From Fen-1258 sp027348115 (GTDB taxonomy: Bacteria > Bacteroidota > Ignavibacteria > Ignavibacteriales > Melioribacteraceae), in contig DAIEQA010000201.1 of NCBI GenBank assembly GCA_027348115.1, forward strand, positions 1-24,842: a DNA stretch of 24,842 bases, read 5' to 3'. The translations under genes and the position numbers were made by a program. Below the pieces are notes generated by a model. It saw nothing but the letters and a program-made list of their open reading frames with translations. It was not told where the DNA came from and did no database searches. Positions 14,313 through 22,809 of the stretch are shown here, one piece after another. Each line of letters opens with the position of its first letter. Position 1 is the stretch's first letter.

Positions 14313-15308
14313 TTACCTTCTTCTGCCGCCATCACCGCCGGAACGACTCGAACTACCGCTCGATGAAGAAGATGATGAAGATGACGATGGTGGTGGACTA
14401 TATGAAGGTCGAGAAACAGGCGCTTGTGCCGGCGGATTATAAGCCGGTCTTCCGCCGCGTGAATTGTTAGGTTTGCTGTATTCTACTCTACGCCCTTGTT
14501 CACTCGAACTGTTTCTACCTCTGGATGATTCCGATGCCCTTGGAGTATAATAGGCCGATGGTCTTCCGCTACGTTCAACCCGCTCTCGTCTTCGCTCAAC
14601 CGATGTAGTATTTCTATTAGTGTTTGTCGGCTTGTTAATTCTTGTGCTCGAAGTTCCAGAATTATTATTCCCTTGAGCGTTGCGGCTTACTCTTACTCTA
14701 TTAAGATCAACACCGGAAGAACGACCATTATAATTATTTCTATTAGTTTCGTAGGAACCCGCTCCTTTTCCTCTTTCGCCCAGGTAATAACCTCTTCCGC
14801 CGGAAGATCCGCGTTCGCCGGTATTGTTCCTAAGTCTTGTTATTGTATTTGTTCGATACTTATATCCGGGATAATTCCCATTCGGATAATAGTTATAGTA
14901 GTACGGATAGTAATTATTATATCTCCACCAATACGGATAGTTTCCGTACCAATACCCGGGCGACATATAATAATAACTTCCCCAGCCGTAATAGTCGTAC
15001 CAGAATGGATCGTAGTAAGCGCCAATAGAAAATCCATAGGAAGGATAATAACCCCACAAATAATGACGATAGTTAGAATAATATCCGTCATTATAATTAT
15101 TGTCGCTATAGTATCCTTCGTCATTATAATAACTAGAATCTTCCTGGCTATAATAGTCAGTAGAATCCTGGTAAGCTTCATCGTTTTGATTGTTATTATC
15201 GTCGGAAACATAACGATCATCGCCGTATCCTCTAACCGCGATTTGTGTGTAACACCCGCCGAGCCATAAAAGCGGAATTACAGCTAAAAGTTTGATAATT
15301 GTTTTCAT
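14313..15308 (-). CDS. Low-complexity Tyr/Asn- and Arg/Ser-rich lipoprotein
   Basis: The 331 residues start with 'MKTIIKLLAVIPLLWLGGC', whose lipobox 'WLGGC' predicts lipid attachment. Three compositional zones follow. The first is acidic and rich in Asp/Asn/Tyr (about 25-80). The second is very aromatic, Tyr/Trp/Pro/Gly-rich (about 80-155). The third is basic, Arg/Asn/Ser/Gly-rich (about 155-331) and ends in Pro-Pro, a run of Ser, and 'GGDGGRRR'. The charge is thus segregated along the chain. No enzymatic motif is visible; a surface adhesive, matrix or disordered role is inference. ATG at 15308 is chosen because AAGGATAAGG precedes it; a GTG at 15323 overlaps that site. Long antisense open frames over this gene are a result of its biased composition. 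Confidence 0.78.
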   Translation of the reverse strand: MKTIIKLLAVIPLLWLGGCYTQIAVRGYGDDRYVSDDNNNQNDEAYQDSTDYYSQEDSSYYNDEGYYSDNNYNDGYYSNYRHYLWGYYPSYGFSIGAYYDPFWYDYYGWGSYYYMSPGYWYGNYPYWWRYNNYYPYYYNYYPNGNYPGYKYRTNTITRLRNNTGERGSSGGRGYYLGERGKGAGSYETNRNNYNGRSSGVDLNRVRVSRNAQGNNNSGTSSTRINKPTNTNRNTTSVERRRERVERSGRPSAYYTPRASESSRGRNSSSEQGRRVEYSKPNNSRGGRPAYNPPAQAPVSRPSYSPPPSSSSSSSSSSGSSSRSGGDGGRRR

Positions 15309-15458
15309 GACCTTATCCTTCACTAATTCTATATTCTTCTAACAAAAATTATACCCTTAATGGTTTCAAAAGAAAGGTAGAAATGACGCCGAAATATCTA
15401 TATTAGGCGTGATTGTACAATAGAGTATACTGATGTGTTTGCAATTAACTACAGGGTG

Positions 15459-16232
15459 CTAAAACAAACTCTTTACGTACTCGACAAAAATTCCGCGGTC
15501 TGCTTTATTGCTCACAAATTTTTTATTTTCAAGGAGGTCTCTAAGATTCAACCCTAAAGTTAATCCGTCGCCCACAGACCATCTAAGTCCCATATTTAAA
15601 TAGCCGTTCCCTTTTCCAAGCGATTGGCCGGTATTATCGTTAACCGCAAAATCATATTCCCCGACTAGGGACACTCTTCCGCCTATTGTTTTTTCAAATC
15701 CAATTCCGAGATCAAGATCTTTATCGGCATCGTCTCTTTCTAAAGAATAGTTAATTACGCCATGAATACTTAGATATCCAAGGAACTCAAAATTTTTTGA
15801 TGCAGCAGCAAAAAATCCAGGCGATTTAATTTGATAGCGATCCAGAACTTTATCATAAAATCCTTTCCCTTGCGAATCGAAACCTAAAGTAATTGCCGGC
15901 AGGGTTTGGCTTTCATCTATCACTCTTGCGCGAATATTCACACCGGGTAATTTATACCAATCGATTTGGCCAGAGCCGATTATATTACTTCCGCCGTAAG
16001 AAATTCCAAAACTAAATCCATCAAACACACCGACTTCAATTTTCGAAATAACAACGCCATCCGGCATAACATCAAGGGTAACGCCGCTGAATCCCTTCTG
16101 GAGTATCCCGGCGGTCGGAAGATCTATCAAGCTGCGATATTCATATTTGGCATTTGTCCCGCTGGTTCCCTGAGCATTTACATTCAAGGTTAAAAAGAAA
16201 AATGATAATAACACTGAAGCGATTTTTTTCAT
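15459..16232 (-). CDS. YjbH-like outer-membrane beta-barrel protein
   Basis: A 257-residue exported protein with signal peptide 'MKKIASVLLSFFFLTLNVNAQ'. The body alternates short amphipathic strands and glycine turns. It resembles YjbH-type barrel proteins in segments such as 'FSFGISYGGSNIIGSG', 'LPGVNIRARVIDES' and 'PAITLGFDSQG'. It ends with 'GIFVEYVKSLF', an aromatic C-terminal strand typical of outer-membrane barrels. YjbH homologues are linked to exopolysaccharide export, but no such genes are nearby, so the role is open. It sits between cysS and the Tyr-rich lipoprotein gene on the same strand; 59 bases separate it from cysS. No clear ribosome-binding site was seen. Confidence 0.7.
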   Translation of the reverse strand: MKKIASVLLSFFFLTLNVNAQGTSGTNAKYEYRSLIDLPTAGILQKGFSGVTLDVMPDGVVISKIEVGVFDGFSFGISYGGSNIIGSGQIDWYKLPGVNIRARVIDESQTLPAITLGFDSQGKGFYDKVLDRYQIKSPGFFAAASKNFEFLGYLSIHGVINYSLERDDADKDLDLGIGFEKTIGGRVSLVGEYDFAVNDNTGQSLGKGNGYLNMGLRWSVGDGLTLGLNLRDLLENKKFVSNKADRGIFVEYVKSLF

Positions 16233-16290
16233 TTGGATCCGCCGGTTTTGTCTATAATAATTTAGATATAATTTTATTGGAATTCATCCG

Positions 16291-17718
16291 TTAATTATTT
16301 GTCTTGCGGTTATTTTTTTTGAATGAAGTTCCTGTTTTACCGTCTTTCAATTCAATACCTAATTCGTTCAAGCTGTTCCTTATCTCGTCGGCCAGCAGAT
16401 AATTTTTTTCTCTTTTCAATTTATCTCTGACTTCAAGAATTAATTTGATTAAATCCAATTCTAAATTTTCCGATTCACTTATTTTCGTATTTGGTTCATT
16501 TAGTATCCCCAGAATATTGCCGGCTGTATCAACGAGGAATTTTTTTGCTTTTAAATAAAATTGAATATCCACGTTATCGTTTTCCGCAAGAACTTTATTT
16601 ATGGATTTAACAAAATCGAAAATAACCGCAACGGCTTGAGGAGTATTGAAATCATCATCCATTACGGAAATAAAATCAGCATAGTATTTCTGGAATTCAA
16701 ATGTGGGATTCATACCACCGGGCGAATTTATTTGAATTCTTTCGTCGATTTGCTGAGACAGATTTTGGATTTTTTCTGCACCTTTCTGCGCGGCAGCCAA
16801 TAGTTCATCGCTAAAATTAAGAGGACCGCCGTAATGAGTTTGCGAAAAAAACATTCGAATCGCTTCTGCTGGATATCTCGCTAATACATCTCTGGCTGTA
16901 AAAAAATTACCGAGAGATTTCGACATTTTTTCATCCTGGATATTTAGAAATCCGAAATGCATCCAGTAACGAACAAATTTTTGATGATAAGCCGATTCGC
17001 TTTGTGCAATTTCATTTTCGTGATGAGGGAAAATTAAGTCGTTTCCGCCGGCATGAATATCAATTGTATGACCCAGATGTTTTGTACTCATTGCCGAACA
17101 TTCGATATGCCAGCCAGGCCTTCCTGTTCCCCAAGGGCTTTCCCATGACGGTTCCCCTTCTTTCGCTTTTTTCCATAATGTAAAATCAAGAGGATTCTTT
17201 TTCTGTTCGTTAATCTCAATTCTTGCACCGGCCTCAAGTTCGTTGATTTTTTTCCCGCTTAACAGACCGTAATTAGGAAATTTTGTTACATCAAAAAAAA
17301 CATTTCCATCAACATTATAAGCTATGCCGCTTTTTTCTAAATTATCTATAATATTTATCATATCGAGAATATGCTGAGTAGCGTGCGGATAAACATCGGC
17401 CGGCATAATGTTCAATTTTTTCAAATCGTCAAAAAATGCCTTGATATAAAAGCCGGCAATTTCGCCCGCAGTTTTTTTCTCTTCTATCGAGCGTTTAATA
17501 ATCTTATCGTCGATATCCGTTAAATTAAAAACAAATTTAACTTTATACCCACTAAATTGAAGATATCGTCTTACGATATCGGCCATAATAAATGATCTGG
17601 CATTTCCAATATGAAAATAATCGTAAACCGTAGGCCCACACATGTACATTGTTACGGTTGGGGGATTGAGGGGAATAAATTCTTCCTTCTTCCTTGATAA
17701 GGTGTTATATATAAGCAT
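16291..17718 (-). CDS. cysS: Cysteinyl-tRNA synthetase
   Basis: Class I aminoacyl-tRNA synthetase that charges tRNA-Cys. The 475 residues contain the HIGH-type signature 'HIGN' (36-39) and 'KMSKS' (264-268). The zinc ligands are Cys27 in 'CGPTVYDY', Cys207 in 'WHIECSAMS', and His232 and Glu236 in 'HHENE', which line up closely with the Escherichia coli enzyme (28, 209, 234, 238). The ATG at 17718 is preferred over the upstream in-frame 17751, because it begins at the usual family N-terminus ('MLIYNTLSRKKEEF') and because the promoter -7 element lies between the two codons. No Shine-Dalgarno sequence. Its own promoter heads the minus-strand gene series down to the porin. Confidence 0.97.
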   Translation of the reverse strand: MLIYNTLSRKKEEFIPLNPPTVTMYMCGPTVYDYFHIGNARSFIMADIVRRYLQFSGYKVKFVFNLTDIDDKIIKRSIEEKKTAGEIAGFYIKAFFDDLKKLNIMPADVYPHATQHILDMINIIDNLEKSGIAYNVDGNVFFDVTKFPNYGLLSGKKINELEAGARIEINEQKKNPLDFTLWKKAKEGEPSWESPWGTGRPGWHIECSAMSTKHLGHTIDIHAGGNDLIFPHHENEIAQSESAYHQKFVRYWMHFGFLNIQDEKMSKSLGNFFTARDVLARYPAEAIRMFFSQTHYGGPLNFSDELLAAAQKGAEKIQNLSQQIDERIQINSPGGMNPTFEFQKYYADFISVMDDDFNTPQAVAVIFDFVKSINKVLAENDNVDIQFYLKAKKFLVDTAGNILGILNEPNTKISESENLELDLIKLILEVRDKLKREKNYLLADEIRNSLNELGIELKDGKTGTSFKKNNRKTNN

Positions 17719-17738
17719 TTTTACCCGAAAATTTGATT

Positions 17739-17770
17739 GAAAATATAACAATAGTCACTTCGTTTATCAA
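17739..17770 (-). promoter_or_regulatory. Promoter of cysS
   Basis: On the minus strand TTG (17770-17768), 20 bases, then TATATTTTC (17747-17739). The -7 element begins 29 bases before the ATG, the same geometry as at lepA. Confidence 0.6.
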
Positions 17771-17837
17771 TTAAACAGAGATGCAGGAAAACCGATAATA
17801 AGAGGAGAATTTTTTCTTAAAAAAATATTAATAGACT

Positions 17838-17865
17838 TTGACATCTTTATTATTATTTCTATATT
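17838..17865 (+). promoter_or_regulatory. Likely promoter of the multiheme cytochrome gene
   Basis: TTGACA (17838-17843), 16 bases, TATATT (17860-17865). This can be read as a classical -35/-10 pair or as TTG-N19-TATATTCC of the Bacteroidota type. It predicts a leader of about 105 bases before the ATG at 17977, much longer than for the other genes here. Confidence 0.45.
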
Positions 17866-17976
17866 CCAAATGTAAAATTAGAATAAAAAGCAAAAATCTC
17901 TTTTTATCTATATTTCAGATTATGATGTCTAATGAAAACAAATGAACCAAAAATCTTAAATCCATGGAGGATGTTT

Positions 17977-20007
17977 ATGTCCGAAAGATTTACAAAAATC
18001 CTAGTTGTTATGTTCCTCTTCTCGACAATGATTTTTGCGCAAACTCCTGTCACACTCAATGTTACTCCGTATGGAGTTTCTGAAGCAGGTGCCGCAAAAG
18101 ATACTAACGATATTTACAAATATCGATTTACAGGTCTTCATAACGTCGGTGCGGGAACAATGATGTATATTCAGGTAGAAAGATCCAGCGGGAAACTTGT
18201 TTCTCCAACTTGGTCTACGATCCAGTATCCATCCGGTTCAAAACCAGTATTTGGAAAAACAGTTGACGTACTTGATGATTCAACACAAGTAATTCCGTTT
18301 ACACCAGATAAACCTGGAAAGTATATTGTTCAGGTTGTTGACGGCCAATTTGTAGGCACAATGACAATAAACGCCGCAACTTATGTCGGCTATAAGAATT
18401 CTATTATTAACGGTGTTGATACTCATGTTACATGTAATACATGTCACTCCGATAAAGTAACTGCGTTCGAGCAAACCGGTCATGCATCTATGTTCCAAAG
18501 AGGTGTTGATGGAAGTGTAAGCAGCCACTACGGTTCAAGCTGCATTAGCTGCCACACAACCGGTTACGACGATAACCCGACAGCTGTTAATAACGGCTTT
18601 GATGATTTTCAATTTACATTTCCAACTGTGCTTGCGCCTGGAACCTTTAACCAATTAGTCACCAGTTATCCAGATGCAATGCAAAGAGCCAACATTCAAT
18701 GCGAATCTTGCCATGGTCCTGCCAGCAACCACGTTGGAGATACAAGAGATTTCAGAATGGAAGTATCTTATGATTATAAAGTTTGCGCTTACTGTCATGA
18801 TGACGGTAGCCATCATATCTTCCCGGTACAATTTGCGGTTTCATTGCACGCAAATCCTGTTAACGAAAGCGGCCCGGGTCGCGAAGCTTGCGTAAGATGT
18901 CATACCGGTGTTGGATTCGTACAATTTTCGGATGGCGTTCAAACTACAGATCCGTTGTTCGATAATTCATTTACGCCTATTACTTGCGCCGCATGCCACG
19001 ATCCTCACGATGCAACAAACCAATTCCAATTAAGAAAAGTTGACGCTACGATAGTAGCCCCAGGCGGCAAAACTCAAGCAGTTACCAATGCCGGTCTCGG
19101 TACAATTTGCTTCAACTGTCATCAATCAAGAACCGAAGCCAATGCTGCTGTTGCAGGTGCGGGAACCTCTTCCATTAATTTACGTTTTGGGCCACACCAC
19201 GGACCGCAGGGCGATATTCTTGAGGGCAACAACATGTTGGAATTAGCCGGTGTTAAATTAGCAACTACAAATCATGTCGGCGCTACACAAGATGCTTGCG
19301 TTAAATGCCATATGTATCCAAATACAACCGCAAACGGACAGGTTATATTAAGCGGTAATCACTCATTCGCTATGGCTACACCAGATGGAGTTGATAACAT
19401 GGCTGCTTGCGCTCAATGTCATGGATCAACTTTTGGAACAAGCTTTGACCAGGCTAAATTCTTCTACAATGGAAACGGCGATCTTGACGGCAACGGAGTT
19501 GTTGAAGGATTGCAAGTTGAAGTTCAAGGCATGATCAATCAAATTATGGCTAAGATGCCCGGAAAAACACCAGACAAAACTTGGACTAAAGACCAACTAA
19601 GTGCATACTGGAATGCCATTACTGCACAAGAAGATAAGAGCTTTGGTATTCACAACCCGAAATACGTTGTTACTGCTTTGTTAGGCGCTATGAAGTTGGT
19701 TGGAATTGTAACAGATGTTCAATCAAATACAGAACAAATTCCAACGGATTTTGTAGTTTATCAGAACTATCCGAACCCGTTCAACCCGTCAACAAACATC
19801 AGATTTGCATTACCAAAAGAATCTCATGTTAGATTGACCATATACGATATTACAGGCAAAGAAGTTGAAACGTTGGTTAACGATCAATTAGCAGCCGGTA
19901 CCCATACAATTGAATGGGCACCAAGAAACATCGCTTCCGGTATTTATCTCTATAGAATCGAAGCCGGAAATTTTGTAAAAGTTAACAAGATGATATTCAT
20001 GAAGTAA
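17977..20007 (+). CDS. Nonaheme c-type cytochrome with T9SS sorting domain
   Basis: An exported 676-residue protein with signal peptide 'MSERFTKILVVMFLFSTMIFAQ'. Nine CXXCH heme-binding motifs begin near residues 153, 189, 242, 270, 305, 337, 378, 441 and 478 (CNTCH, CISCH, CESCH, CAYCH, CVRCH, CAACH, CFNCH, CVKCH, CAQCH). Extra His residues, for example 'GPHHGP', 'CHDPHD' and 'GNHSF', can serve as distal ligands. 'NGNGDLDGNGVVEG' looks like a calcium-binding loop. The end (about 588-676) is a type IX sorting domain starting 'YQNYPNPFNPSTNIRFALP' and ending 'VNKMIFMK'. Together these predict a cell-surface electron carrier. ATG at 17977 is preferred because GGAGG lies 6 bases upstream and the signal peptide begins there; an in-frame ATG at 17932 lacks such support. 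A strong terminator follows. Confidence 0.93.
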   Translation: MSERFTKILVVMFLFSTMIFAQTPVTLNVTPYGVSEAGAAKDTNDIYKYRFTGLHNVGAGTMMYIQVERSSGKLVSPTWSTIQYPSGSKPVFGKTVDVLDDSTQVIPFTPDKPGKYIVQVVDGQFVGTMTINAATYVGYKNSIINGVDTHVTCNTCHSDKVTAFEQTGHASMFQRGVDGSVSSHYGSSCISCHTTGYDDNPTAVNNGFDDFQFTFPTVLAPGTFNQLVTSYPDAMQRANIQCESCHGPASNHVGDTRDFRMEVSYDYKVCAYCHDDGSHHIFPVQFAVSLHANPVNESGPGREACVRCHTGVGFVQFSDGVQTTDPLFDNSFTPITCAACHDPHDATNQFQLRKVDATIVAPGGKTQAVTNAGLGTICFNCHQSRTEANAAVAGAGTSSINLRFGPHHGPQGDILEGNNMLELAGVKLATTNHVGATQDACVKCHMYPNTTANGQVILSGNHSFAMATPDGVDNMAACAQCHGSTFGTSFDQAKFFYNGNGDLDGNGVVEGLQVEVQGMINQIMAKMPGKTPDKTWTKDQLSAYWNAITAQEDKSFGIHNPKYVVTALLGAMKLVGIVTDVQSNTEQIPTDFVVYQNYPNPFNPSTNIRFALPKESHVRLTIYDITGKEVETLVNDQLAAGTHTIEWAPRNIASGIYLYRIEAGNFVKVNKMIFMK

Positions 20008-20030
20008 TTTCTGTTTCAATAGGATTCAAG

Positions 20031-20060
20031 AAAGACCCGGCTAGTCCGGGTCTTTTTTTT
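20031..20060 (+). terminator. Intrinsic terminator of the cytochrome gene
   Basis: AGACCCGG-ctagt-CCGGGTCT forms a perfect, GC-rich 8-bp stem (extended by AA/TT pairs) followed by a run of eight T residues, 24 bases after the cytochrome stop codon. It isolates the cytochrome transcript from aspA-hydF. Confidence 0.95.
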
Positions 20061-20126
20061 ATCCGGGTGAAATTCCCCTATCTTAATTTTGATATATTAG
20101 TAAGGCAAAAAATTTTTGAGTTGGTT

Positions 20127-21536
20127 ATGAGAATTGAAAAGGACTCGATTGGAGAAATTGAAATACAGGAAGAAGCTGTTTATGGAATTCATTCCGTAAG
20201 GAGCTCGAACAATTTTCCTAAGTCCGGCGAAAAAATTCACCCTTATCTTATCAAAGCTTTTTTACAGGTTAAATTGGCTGCAGCCGAGACTAATTATAAA
20301 TGCGGGTTATTATTCAAAGAAAAATTCGATCCGATACACGACGCAATCGAAGAGCTGATTATCGAAACCGAAGGATACATGAAAGGAAATTTTGATTCTA
20401 TTTATGATAAGATAATTGTCGATCCGTATCAAGGCGGTGCGGGCACTTCTTTGAACATGAATATTAATGAAGCGATCGCAAACACCGCTTTGAAGATAAG
20501 CGGAAAAGAGTACGGGGATTATTCGGTCATTCATCCGTTAGACGATGTTAATATGAGCCAATCCACAAACGATACTTTTCCTACCGCTCTGCGAGTGGCC
20601 GCAATTTATTTGCTGCGGGAATTGGCAGATTCATTCGCCGGACTTCAAAGCTCTCTTCAAAAAAAGGAAGACGAATTTAAGAACGTATTAAAACTTGGCC
20701 GCACTCAATTTCAGGATGCGGTTCCGATAACGCTTGGACAGGAATTCGGCGCATACGCTCAGGCAATTGCCCGTGATCGCTGGCGATTGTATAACGCCGA
20801 AGAAAGACTTAGATCCGTTAATCTGGGAGGAACCGCCGTTGGAAATTCCGTAACGGCGCCAAAAGAATATGTGCTTAACGTAAACAACACATTAAAAAAA
20901 ATAACAAAGCTGCCGGTTGCCAAGAGCGAAGATTTAATCGATGCGACCCAAAACCTGGATGTATTTGTGGAAGTTCATGGAATTGTAAAAGCCGGCACTG
21001 CTTCATTAATAAAAATAAGCAACGATTTACGATTCATGTCCAGCGGGCCAAACGGCGGAATTGGTGAAATAATAATTCCACCTAAGCAAGCCGGTTCCAG
21101 CATAATGCCCGGTAAAGTCAATCCGGTAATTTTGGAAAATACAATTCAGCTTTGCGAACTTGTTAAAGCTCACGATCTAATTATTTCAAATTTAGTCTCC
21201 GCGGGCCACTTGGAATTAAACGCTTTCGTTCCGATGATAGCTCATACATTCTTAAAATCTTTATCCTTACTTAGAGACTGCAATCTGAATCTTGCAAGCA
21301 ATTGTATAGACGGTATAACAGCCGATGTAGAACGCTGCAAAACTAATTTGATTAATTCATCCGCTATTGCGGCTTCTTTAATTACAACTTTCGGATATGA
21401 AACAATTCAGGAAGTAGCAAAGTATTCTTACGAACAAAAAATTCCGTTTGTAAAAGCATTAATGAAAAGCAACTTGTTGGAAGAATCGGAATTATTTAAT
21501 ATCATATCAAAAGATTTGGGGATAGAACTTGAATAA
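20127..21536 (+). CDS. aspA: Aspartate ammonia-lyase
   Basis: Catalyses reversible deamination of aspartate to fumarate and ammonia. With ATG at 20127 it has 469 residues, the family length. Fumarase/aspartase superfamily signatures are complete: 'GGAGTSLNMNINE' (103-115), 'HPLDDVNMSQSTNDTFPTA' (136-154), 'GRTQFQDAVPITLGQEF' (191-207) and the catalytic loop 'GSSIMPGKVNP' (323-333) with its serine pair. The run 'TLGQEFGAYA' favours aspartase over fumarase, although assignment within this superfamily by motif alone is not certain. An upstream in-frame start at 20067 lies near the terminator and is unlikely. A TAATTTTG element (20084-20091) may be its promoter. hydF overlaps its 3' end by 8 bases, so the two are cotranslated; aspartase genes next to hydF are known in other anaerobes. 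Confidence 0.9.
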   Translation: MRIEKDSIGEIEIQEEAVYGIHSVRSSNNFPKSGEKIHPYLIKAFLQVKLAAAETNYKCGLLFKEKFDPIHDAIEELIIETEGYMKGNFDSIYDKIIVDPYQGGAGTSLNMNINEAIANTALKISGKEYGDYSVIHPLDDVNMSQSTNDTFPTALRVAAIYLLRELADSFAGLQSSLQKKEDEFKNVLKLGRTQFQDAVPITLGQEFGAYAQAIARDRWRLYNAEERLRSVNLGGTAVGNSVTAPKEYVLNVNNTLKKITKLPVAKSEDLIDATQNLDVFVEVHGIVKAGTASLIKISNDLRFMSSGPNGGIGEIIIPPKQAGSSIMPGKVNPVILENTIQLCELVKAHDLIISNLVSAGHLELNAFVPMIAHTFLKSLSLLRDCNLNLASNCIDGITADVERCKTNLINSSAIAASLITTFGYETIQEVAKYSYEQKIPFVKALMKSNLLEESELFNIISKDLGIELE

Positions 21537-22758
21537 AGTCAGCCAGTCCGAACGGATTCATCTTGCATTTGTAGGCAAAAGAAATGTCGGCAAGTCTTCC
21601 TTGATGAATAAATTTATCGGTCAAGATCTTGTAATTGTAAGCGATATTCCCGGAACGACTACCGATCCGGTAAAAAAATCGATGGAGCTGCTGCCTTTTG
21701 GTCCGGTAGTTTTAATCGATACAGCCGGTATCGACGATATTGGAGAACTTGGTGAAAAGAGAATTTCGAAAACGCTACGAATAATATCCGAAGCCGATTA
21801 TGCGCTGCTTGTTTTAGACTCGCAGGAAAAAATTTCCGAAGAGGAAATAAATCTTATAGACCATTTGACAAAACTGGAACTCCCCTTTATTGCGGTGTTA
21901 AACAAATCAGAACTCGGAATTAATTATGATCTTATTGAGGATTTAAGAAAGCTAGGAATAAACTACCACACGGTTTCATGCGTAACTGGTAACGGCATTC
22001 ATGATTTAAAAGAAAAAGTTTCCAGACTTTTACCCGGCGAAGAAGAACCTCCTTTGGTCGGAGACTTAATTAAGCGGCACGATGTTATAGTGCTCGTTGT
22101 GCCGATTGATTTAGGAGCGCCTAAAGGGAGATTGATAATGCCGCAAGTTCAAACTATACGCGAATCGCTGGATGTAGACGCCATTGTAGTTGTTGCCAAG
22201 GATAAAGAGCTGCGCGCTGCGCTCGGCAAGTTAAGTCAACCTCCAAAATTAGTTGTAACGGATAGCCAGGCTATTATGCGCGTTAACGCCGATGTTCCTG
22301 ATGACATTCCTCTAACCACTTTTTCAATATTAATGGCTCGATACAAAGGCGATCTTTCCGAGTACGTGAAAGGATTACAAAGAATTGAAGAATTAAAAAA
22401 CGGCGATAAGATTTTAATAGCGGAGGCATGTTCGCATCACGCACAGGAAGACGATATCGGCAAAGTAAAAATTCCGAGATGGCTGCTTCTTCACACCAAG
22501 CGCGATCTTCAAATTGACGTTGCAAGCGGTCATGACTTTCCCGAGAATCTTTCCGAATACAAATTAATTGTTCATTGCGGCGGCTGTATGCTTACAAGAA
22601 AGGCAATGCAGGTAAGAATAAAACAAGCAAAGTTTGCCGGTGTGCCCATTGTGAATTACGGAGTCGCAATTTCATATATGCATGGCGCAGTCCCGCGTGC
22701 ATTAATGCCGTTTGAGGAAGCAATATCCGTTTGGAATAATCTTATAAAAATTTCTTAA
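21529..22758 (+). CDS. hydF: [FeFe] hydrogenase H-cluster maturation GTPase HydF
   Basis: Scaffold and carrier that assembles the di-iron subcluster made by HydE and HydG and delivers it to [FeFe] hydrogenase. The 409 residues comprise an N-terminal GTPase (G1 'GKRNVGKSS' 16-24, 'DIPGTTTDPV' switch, G3 'DTAG' 64-67, G4 'NKSE' 125-128), a dimerisation domain and the C-terminal iron-sulfur domain. Its ligands are all present: Cys301 and His303 in 'EACSHH', then His349, Cys350 and Cys353 in 'HCGGC', the CxHx(45)HCxxC pattern of HydF. The start is TTG at 21529 inside the end of aspA, preceded by GGGGAT. HydE, HydG and the hydrogenase itself are not in this window. It is convergent with the rluD-family gene. 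Confidence 0.97.
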   Translation: MNKVSQSERIHLAFVGKRNVGKSSLMNKFIGQDLVIVSDIPGTTTDPVKKSMELLPFGPVVLIDTAGIDDIGELGEKRISKTLRIISEADYALLVLDSQEKISEEEINLIDHLTKLELPFIAVLNKSELGINYDLIEDLRKLGINYHTVSCVTGNGIHDLKEKVSRLLPGEEEPPLVGDLIKRHDVIVLVVPIDLGAPKGRLIMPQVQTIRESLDVDAIVVVAKDKELRAALGKLSQPPKLVVTDSQAIMRVNADVPDDIPLTTFSILMARYKGDLSEYVKGLQRIEELKNGDKILIAEACSHHAQEDDIGKVKIPRWLLLHTKRDLQIDVASGHDFPENLSEYKLIVHCGGCMLTRKAMQVRIKQAKFAGVPIVNYGVAISYMHGAVPRALMPFEEAISVWNNLIKIS

Positions 22759-22809
22759 GGGCCGCGTTCAAAATTTTAGTCTTTTGATAATACCGGATTT
22801 TCTTAAAGA

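Noticed and set aside
14673..15269. Plus-strand open frame of 198 codons, plus two other open frames over the same region
   Set aside because: It lies antisense to the Tyr-rich lipoprotein and is an Ile/Ser-rich shadow of its biased codons; no start context or homology.
17932..17976. ATG at 17932 as start of the cytochrome
   Set aside because: It adds 15 polar residues before the signal peptide and has no ribosome-binding site, whereas 17977 has GGAGG at 6 bases.
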